NCBI GenBank assembly: GCA_027627225.1
Contig: CM051024.1
Span: forward strand, 78,828,504 to 78,892,503
DNA length: 64,000 nucleotides
Direction of reading: 5' to 3'
Origin: Congeria kusceri
Lineage: Eukaryota; Mollusca; Bivalvia; Myida; Dreissenidae
This document shows, piece by piece, positions 58,601 to 64,000 of the stretch (the first letter of the stretch is position 1; every line of letters begins with the position of its first letter). The position numbers and the translations under genes were made by a program. The notes beneath the pieces were generated by a model that saw nothing but the letters and a program-made list of their open reading frames with translations, did no database searches and was not told where the DNA came from.

Positions 58601-61600
58601 CCAGAGACTTAATGCCAATGTGGTTGACCAGAGTGGAAAATACAACTGAAATCACTATTTTATTGGACATCACTTCGGCCAAAAGACACTGTGCAAAAAA
58701 CATTGAAAACAATAAACATTAAACCACAATGTATTTAAATCTAGGGCCAATATGCATTGGAAACTTCCAGTCAATACACATGCAATCTTTACTCGATTAG
58801 ATCTAGAATCACTATGTCAATGAACGTTTAAAACAATCCGATTAAATTCAGTGTTGTTATTAATTACTAATTTATTTAAATATATACACTTGTCGTACGA
58901 ATGTTCTGTAAGAGGTTATGGCACTGTAGCATGGTCGCCACCACCAAATGTGTTTGCCTTTATATGTTTTCACTAAAGGCCGCTGTAGTACATGGTTGGC
59001 GATAAATACAGGACATAATTATGGGCTGCCAAGAGTGTTTTCCAACATTTATTAAAAGTCTCCTGATGCTGACCCCTTTTGTTACATCTAATTCATTATG
59101 ATCTCTTTGGCTGCAAAATCTATTCTGATCACAATTCAGAAATAAAGTACAACATCATGTCCTCTACTATCCCGTTGACCGGTCTGGCCGAGTCCGTCGC
59201 TAAAGATGCGGACCGTCTTTTATGAGCGTATACGGTATATGAATAAATAAGTTATCATATTCATACCTTGTTTTCCGTATAATACAGCCTTTACAAATAC
59301 TTTTATCATACGCATGTGTAAGATAACATTTAGATCGTTTTTATTAGCTACACATTCTTTGATCTGTTGGGAAATTTATAATCCTTTTTTTTTTCGTTTA
59401 AAAGCATGTGATCAAAGGGCTCGCTTACTAAAAATTCCTGAAATCGTTTAATAAATTATGGTATGAAATGACAACTCTTGTCAGATCCTATATATCTTAC
59501 ACATTTCTATCATCCAGTATTTATTTGCCAGACTTATTCGGGAACTTGTCAAACATAAACGCGCTACCTAAAGACGCTGATCCAGTGTTTATAACTGGAG
59601 TTTCGTCTAATCACTTGCACGAGTCCCTAGACATGTTCGAGAACTTCAATTCCGTGGTGAGGACAATGAAACCAAAACTGAGAATGATATTTTATGACTT
59701 GGGGCCTCAAGCTGGCGAACCAGAAAAAGCAAGGCTATCATATTGTTTCTTAAACATCTTAACTGAATGTTATTACTTTACGCCTTCAATTTTAAAAACA
59801 CAATACCTTGTGCCAAAATCAGAACACTTTAAAATGATAATTATGTATAAAAATTTAAAAATAAATAAAATATTTTAAGCACCCTATTTCTTTTCTTTAT
59901 TTCAATTATCGACGTTTCCCGTGATTTTGTCTGGAATAACATTTTGTAAGTTAATTGTAAACGGATTGGTCAATGATAGTATAAATACTTTTCGAAAGAT
60001 CGATTACATTGAAAGATATAATAAATCACAAAGATGCAATTATTGGTTGGAAGGATTGAAAGCGTCATTGTGTAATAGATCGTTTTAAATTCTGTAACAA
60101 CTATGTATTTCGGATCCGCTACCTTTTTGGCTTCTTTATTTAAAATGTTTTAACCATCAGCGATACTTGTAAAGTTGCCAATCTAAGATTATAATCCTTA
60201 ATGTTTTCTTGACTAGTTTCCTAAAATTCAATGTGCATGTTTTGTCATAATTATAATGTTTCAGTCTTTCAGTCAATTCTGAGTTTCGGTGTTTTTTTGT
60301 TTCAGGGAGCTCAATTTATAATACATTTATACGATGTTTCGCTTCGTTTTTTATGAAAATGAGTTTTCTTTGAACAATGTGGCTAAGGTATAATATAACT
60401 ACCTTGCAACATTTTGTGCGTGTTTCAAACCACAAGTCAAATGTTTCTATCTATGTTTAATGATTAGGTCAACTGTTCCACATTGATAGACGAGCCCTTT
60501 ATTAATGTCGTCCTATTTTAATTCGCTTTGTTCACCTATTTGTTTTTAGATAAAATCAATATGTCAGTGTGAATACAGACTGTTCCCATTTGAAAGGTTT
60601 CCAGATCACGTGAAACTCCTCAAGGGCTATGCCTTCAAACCATTGGCGATAATGGTAAGGATGTAATGGTCTTATCAGATGTAGATGACTATGTCCCAAG
60701 CTCCCATTTAACTATTACACATGCAAGTAACAATCAAACTTTATATGTAATTTTTAAATAAACCTAACTGAAAAATACTGCGAAATATTTAACAGGACAT
60801 AGAAATTAAAACGCACTTTATATGTATGTTAACCAATGACATGTATAATCTAGGTGCATTTGTTATCGTTTACGATGTATACATATGTGTCATTGTAATG
60901 CCCCATCTCCAAAAATGGGGAGCATATTGTCACCGCTTAGTCCGTCCGTCCGAATTCTAATTTAACTGACATTCAGTTTGTCTGGATAATAAATACATTC
61001 TTTCTGCCCATCCTTCCTTCCGTCTGTTAGGTATTTGGTTTCACGTGATTTCAGGCAGAAATGACTACAATTCAATAAATCTAAAAATAATGCCTCATTC
61101 CATGCAAAAGGACATGCGTATTTTTATCAAAAGTTATTGCACTTGGAGTACTATCATGTCCGCGATAGTTATCAGGAACCAGCGACTCAAGTTAAAGAAA
61201 ACTTAATGTGCAACATACCGACCAAGAGAACACGCACATATTCGTATGACGTTTCAGTCTTTAGATTTATCTTTGAGTTACTGCCCTTCGCTAATACTGT
61301 AGCTTTATTTCCGCCTTAGATCCCATGAAACTGAAATCCAATTAAACTTTATATGAAGCATCTCTACTACGACGACATGCTTTATTTATCATGGAGTTAT
61401 GGCCCTTTTATAAGCAAATAACACTTTTCTTTTCCGCTCAAACTCGCATGACCCAACATTTATTAAATTTTGGGTTCACTGTGCAGCATCCTGACAATAA
61501 CGCATATTGTTAGGTCGTTCTGGTCTTATGCTTTATCATGGATTTATTTTCCTTTGATAATAAAATGATGTATCTTCATTTTCGCGCTAGATCTTAAGAA

Positions 61601-62508
61601 CTAATGACTCAAATTCAACAGCCGGAAACATGGTGCTTTATGTGCACCATCCATACTATGACGACATACACATACGGTTAGGTCGCTCCGGTCTAATGAG
61701 TTATCATGGAGCTATTGTCCTATGATGATCAATTTCTTCATTTTCGCACTATAACTCAGAAAATAAAACTTACATTCAATGTAGCTGCATGTTCAGCATT
61801 CCAATCAAGAGGGCGAGCGCATTTATCCCGTTTAGTGTAATGCATCATGCAGTTATTGCCCATTGATATTAAAATGATATGTATTTTCATTTCCGCTCTT
61901 TCCCTTAGAACCTATAAATAACTTAAATTCAATAATTGATGCATGATGAACATTATTAAAAGATCTAAGGTTATTATGATTAATTGTAACTATGTTTCTA
62001 TTGTTTACCACTTCAGATGGTATTGAAAGAGTATCCCTTCGCCTTGTGGATGGATTCATCTATACGTTTTAAGCAATCCAACATATCTCGACTGTTCGAC
62101 ATGGCACGGCGCCTCGACGTAATCTGCGTGGCCGGTGGCGGCTCAGTCGCTCTTCGAACACTTCCAGCGACGTTTGAATATTTTGGCGAGCAACCATGCA
62201 CTTTCAGAAACCTGTCAGAAATTCAAGCTGGATTTTCGATTTCGCGAACAACAGCATTTGTTGTAGAGAACATACTTAAGCCTTGGATTGCGTGTGCCCT
62301 TTTGATCGATTGTATGGTTCCCCACGATGGATGGCGCAAGTATTTTGATTGTGGTCGTAATGGCAATGTTTATGGTGATTGCCATAGATATGATCTGTCC
62401 ATATGGAGCATATTGCTGTACCGTGCATACGGCTATGATGTCTTCAAACGCATGCAAAGATTCGAAGGAGAATTTGTGAAGCTGCCTTGGCTTCAGATAA
62501 ATTTATAA
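50240..62508 (+). CDS. Copy C: DUF1647/GT-A glycosyltransferase-like gene (six exons, GC donor after exon 4)
   Basis: Join 50240-50285, 52330-52497, 58384-58497, 59532-59728, 60550-60654, 62017-62508. Exon lengths and phases equal those of copy B, again 1122 bases and 373 aa without a stop. Start MEILRRKKWLSFVVL and the same signal anchor across the exon 1/2 junction. Exon 4 ends AAA-GCAAGG instead of AAA-GTAAGG: a GC donor, which animals splice at low frequency but can use. Against B the exons carry substitutions only (exon 4 VRTMKP and GPQ; exon 6 GGGSVA, RTTAF, GWRKYF, YDLSIWSIL, EGEF). Intron 2 holds a complete 4.3-kb transposon on the same strand. The sequence upstream of exon 1 is a truncated LINE, not the B-type upstream region, so the ancestral promoter may be missing. 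Confidence 0.75.
52563..52622. repeat. (TA)n-(TG)n dinucleotide microsatellite
   Basis: About 25 AT repeats followed by GTGTGTGTG. Copy B has only 'tatatatatgtatatg' at the matching site, so it expanded in C. It lies about 100 bases left of the transposon insertion. Confidence 0.95.
52721..52724. other. Target-site duplication ATAT, left copy (right copy 57069-57072)
   Basis: Copy B reads AATATTT-ATAT-ATAATATTAC without insertion (about 20146-20166). In C the flanks are AATATTT-ATAT and ATAT-ATAATATTAC, so exactly four bases are duplicated. Confidence 0.9.
52725..52759 (+). repeat. Left terminal inverted repeat of the transposon
   Basis: Begins GGGCCGCGTCGCGACAAAAC. The GC-rich terminal 11 bases are identical to the right end. 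Confidence 0.9.
52876..56548 (+). CDS. Putative DDE-type transposase (six exons, about 635 aa, intact)
   Basis: Join 52876-52896, 53844-54836, 55050-55395, 55622-55714, 55954-56155, 56296-56548. All introns are GT-AG, junction phases fit (0,0,1,1,2), total 1908 bases, no internal stop. Start MMDEEME; a Glu/Asp-rich region follows to about residue 90. Then a Cys cluster CTEGCGCRHDC (zinc-binding-like), a basic RGKKRQRSR stretch, GNVGRRPKHAL, and CATCEKMRKR (CxxC). The likely catalytic core is FTFDFSQ (D365), FAMLADNCPGQNKN (D450) and GHAKCHVDGGFGNIK (D492), an RNase H-like D-D-D/E arrangement. The ADNC(x)GQNKN motif is shared by several poorly described animal transposase families. The first exon is short and its ATG choice rests on the GTAAGT donor that follows. 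AATAAA at 56826 could end the transcript. Catalytic assignment is inference; the reading frame is seen directly. Confidence 0.85.
53398..53475 (+). other. tRNA-like segment in transposase intron 1
   Basis: A box TGGTGTAGAGGTTACA (53402) and B box AAGTTCAAATCCC (53441) at tRNA spacing, followed by a nine-T run (53467-53475) that could stop pol III. The acceptor stem pairs poorly and no clean anticodon arm can be drawn, so it is a tRNA relic or SINE head. Confidence 0.4.
53844..54836 (+). CDS. Transposase exon 2 (acidic region, Cys cluster, DNA-binding candidate)
   Basis: Acceptor TTTAATATAG, donor ATG-GTAATC, 331 codons in phase 0. Holds the acidic N-terminus, CTEGCGCRHDC, the conserved-looking SRTHGNVGRRPKHAL and PAAPRGRDNIPPTYLPAS blocks, and the CATCEKMRK motif. 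An in-frame stop appears only after the donor. Confidence 0.85.
55050..55395 (+). CDS. Transposase exon 3 (first two candidate catalytic Asp)
   Basis: Acceptor ATTTTTCAG. Encodes FTFDFSQSVSLPHHFNQMGP, RKIHIFGF, QLNFIIDENE and ends within ADNCP-G at donor GTATTA (phase 1), so the conserved ADNCPGQNKN motif spans the junction to exon 4. Confidence 0.85.
56826..56831 (+). terminator. Possible poly(A) signal of the transposase gene
   Basis: AATAAA 278 bases after the stop codon and inside the element. Confidence 0.4.
57034..57068 (-). repeat. Right terminal inverted repeat of the transposon
   Basis: Ends CACGACGCGGCCC, immediately followed by the ATAT duplication. Mirror of 52725-52759 with five mismatches. 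Confidence 0.9.
57385..57720. repeat. 87-bp in-frame tandem repeat in intron 2 of copy C
   Basis: Counterpart of the copy B array. The minus-strand frame remains open for 180 codons (57214-57756) despite substitutions relative to B. Confidence 0.8.
60890..61910. repeat. Intron 5 repeat block of copy C
   Basis: Same CCGTCCGTCC head and about five degenerate 140-bp units as 24090-25110 in copy B, with scattered differences. Confidence 0.75.
62017..62508 (+). CDS. Copy C exon 6
   Basis: Same acceptor (CCACTTCAG), length and stop as copy B exon 6. All the conserved blocks (WMDSSIRF, VICVAGGGS, GWRKYFDCGRNGNVYGDCHR) are kept. Replacements S-to-R in GW(S/R)KYF and Q-to-L in YD(Q/L)SIWS are non-conservative. 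Confidence 0.85.
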   Translation: MVLKEYPFALWMDSSIRFKQSNISRLFDMARRLDVICVAGGGSVALRTLPATFEYFGEQPCTFRNLSEIQAGFSISRTTAFVVENILKPWIACALLIDCMVPHDGWRKYFDCGRNGNVYGDCHRYDLSIWSILLYRAYGYDVFKRMQRFEGEFVKLPWLQINL

Positions 62509-62875
62509 ATAATTAGGATTAAAACAAAAATTAAGTATCTGGATAGATAAGTTTACTATATATACTCGGTTTTGGCTTTTAATATTATGCCAAAATTTAT
62601 TAATCCATTATTTATGCAAACTAGTTGTTATTAAAGTGCTAAAATAGTTTTGTTAAACTCAAGCAAAGAAAGATTGTATTCCAATCCAAACCAAATGAGT
62701 CCACCATTCTCGTGTATAATTGTTTATTCAGATGTGAAACGTGTCATGCAGTCATTTTTGACATACCATTATACGGATTTTAGACTGACAAACAGCTGTC
62801 TGATATATTTTGCTAAATCATGCATCTATGTTACTCAATGTTTAGTTGTACGTCAGTTTACTTCAAATAAAAACA

Positions 62876-62881
62876 CCTCAT
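62876..62881 (+). terminator. Possible poly(A) signal for copy C
   Basis: AATAAA about 368 bases after the stop, at the position matching copy B. Confidence 0.35.
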
Positions 62882-62939
62882 ATATTACAAAGACGATGTT
62901 TTTAAATATTTACATAAACTCTCACTTTGTTACTGTTAT

Positions 62940-64000
62940 GGCGTTGCATAGTCGTTCAACTTTGTTTCGTTTTGAAAAAAAAAACGCTGTTCTATTATTA
63001 GCTCCGCGCGAGGGTGATATGAAAAAATATTACCCTGTGGTATAACTGTTGGTCTATGGAAAAAAAGCACAGAGAGGTCACCTGAGGTGTAATAATAAAG
63101 AGTATATCCCGCTCGGTGTGTATTACATTCCAACGCCATGACATATTAAAATTATACAGTGAAGGGTATAGGGGATTTTACAATGTGAAAACGAAGTGAG
63201 GTATAATAATATATTTGACAGTTACCACAAGCGTCTCAATCGTAAACTTATTTAATACATTTTAGTTAGTTACTTTATCAAACCAAAGTGCTCAGTACAA
63301 ACTTTTGCAGTGATGCATTGTAAAGCAACTCATGATTATGTCTGATTATCTGATAGTGCTTTTAGTGGCAAAGGTTTCAGTTGTGAATACATAGCTGTAG
63401 ATGTCAATGACAGAAATGCATTGTCGGTTATAATTGTACTAATTTAAATATGCAAAGGCAATTGGAATGACTGTGTAGAAATGCATTTGACTTATATTAC
63501 AAAGCTGACGATAAATGCATATCAAAACTTTGAATAACCAAAAGAAACCATAGCGTCTATTATTCATACAAACATGCATGTTTTTATGAAAGGGGAACTT
63601 TTTTTTAAAATACTGGCACCAAAGGCGAAAATAGATAATACGATAATGACAAACAACGATGAATTCTGCCAAAAGATAAACTGTCTTAAGCGTCAAAATG
63701 ATATCAACAGACGATCTTAAAAAAATATTTAGCGCCACATAAAAGATTAAGTACAAAAACAAAACTCGGCAAAGAGATACAAATGATAAACAAACACAAC
63801 AAATGTTCTTGAAAAATGAGAGACGGATTTAAATAATTAAATTAACAAAGCAAAACATGTAAAAATCAATCGTTTACCACGAGGTCATAACGTTCTGACA
63901 AAACAGACATTGAAGAAATTGAAAACCTCTTTTTGAAAGGACAGGTAAACAATAATTACAACTTATTTCTAGAGCTGGTACGAATTTTTCGGTGTATTGA
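62940..64000. other. Downstream flank of copy C; no gene recognised
   Basis: Up to about 63731 it matches copy B 27890-28652, including 'agctccgcgcgagggtgatat'. The minus-strand open frame at 63439-63762 has no domain. Beyond 63731 the sequence is unique within this window. Confidence 0.6.

Larger units (their letters stand above)
50155..63731. repeat. Segmental duplication unit C (partner 17404-28652)
   Basis: Co-linear with unit B. Without the 4348 bases of transposon plus target duplication it is about 9.2 kb against 11.25 kb for B, the difference being mostly the 1.74-kb and 0.2-kb deletions. Right-hand similarity stops around 63731, where B enters the CGATAATTATCG repeat. Confidence 0.95.

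Overview
This is an AT-rich eukaryotic, animal-type window. Coding sequence is split into small exons by long introns with GT-AG signals, and most of the rest is mobile elements, minisatellites and tRNA-derived SINEs. The repeat style fits a mollusc, most likely a bivalve: TTAA-flanked MITEs, a CGTCGG-rich dispersed repeat, TGACCTTGACC satellites, and LINE, mariner, HARBI1-like and DIRS-like debris. That is inference from content; no species can be named.

The backbone is a family of one glycosyltransferase-like (DUF1647/GT-A-like) type II membrane protein gene in four states. Copy A (1-5.2 kb) is a pseudogene with damaged splice sites and stops. Copy B (17.4-28.65 kb) has six exons that splice in silico to an uninterrupted protein of about 373 aa. 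Copy C (50.155-63.73 kb) is a close duplicate of B, also open, but with a GC splice donor after exon 4 and a 4.3-kb transposon in intron 2. Copy D (38.1-40.8 kb) is a relic: an internally deleted last exon plus its downstream flank. A separate block, 10.73-11.95 kb, is repeated at 47.73-49.15 kb. Both paired blocks keep the same order, so they look like one larger duplication in which about 5.45 kb of the second copy is missing and replaced by a 5'-truncated, poly(A)-tailed LINE.

The most notable object is the element at 52725-57068. It is bounded by imperfect terminal inverted repeats of about 35 bp (GGGCCGCGTCG...) and a 4-bp ATAT target duplication. It carries a six-exon gene whose splice phases all agree and which reads through about 635 aa without interruption. 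The protein has an acidic N-terminus, a Cys-rich motif and a candidate DDD/E catalytic core (FDFSQ, ADNCPGQNKN, GHAKCHVDGGFG). Copy B at about 20150 supplies the matching empty site, so insertion after the B/C duplication can be read directly. I do not assign it to a named superfamily with confidence.

Other regions: 5.2-17.4 kb has no recognisable host gene but holds a SINE, MITEs, a mariner relic and a hairpin. 28.7-33.0 kb has a decayed LINE between inverted arms of a CGATAATTATCG-type repeat. 33-41 kb holds a minisatellite, a broken DIRS-like reverse transcriptase, two MITEs and copy D. 41.2-45.0 kb is satellite-like arrays. 45-47.7 kb has a HARBI1-like fragment. Many short open frames elsewhere fall in repeats and are not reported as genes.
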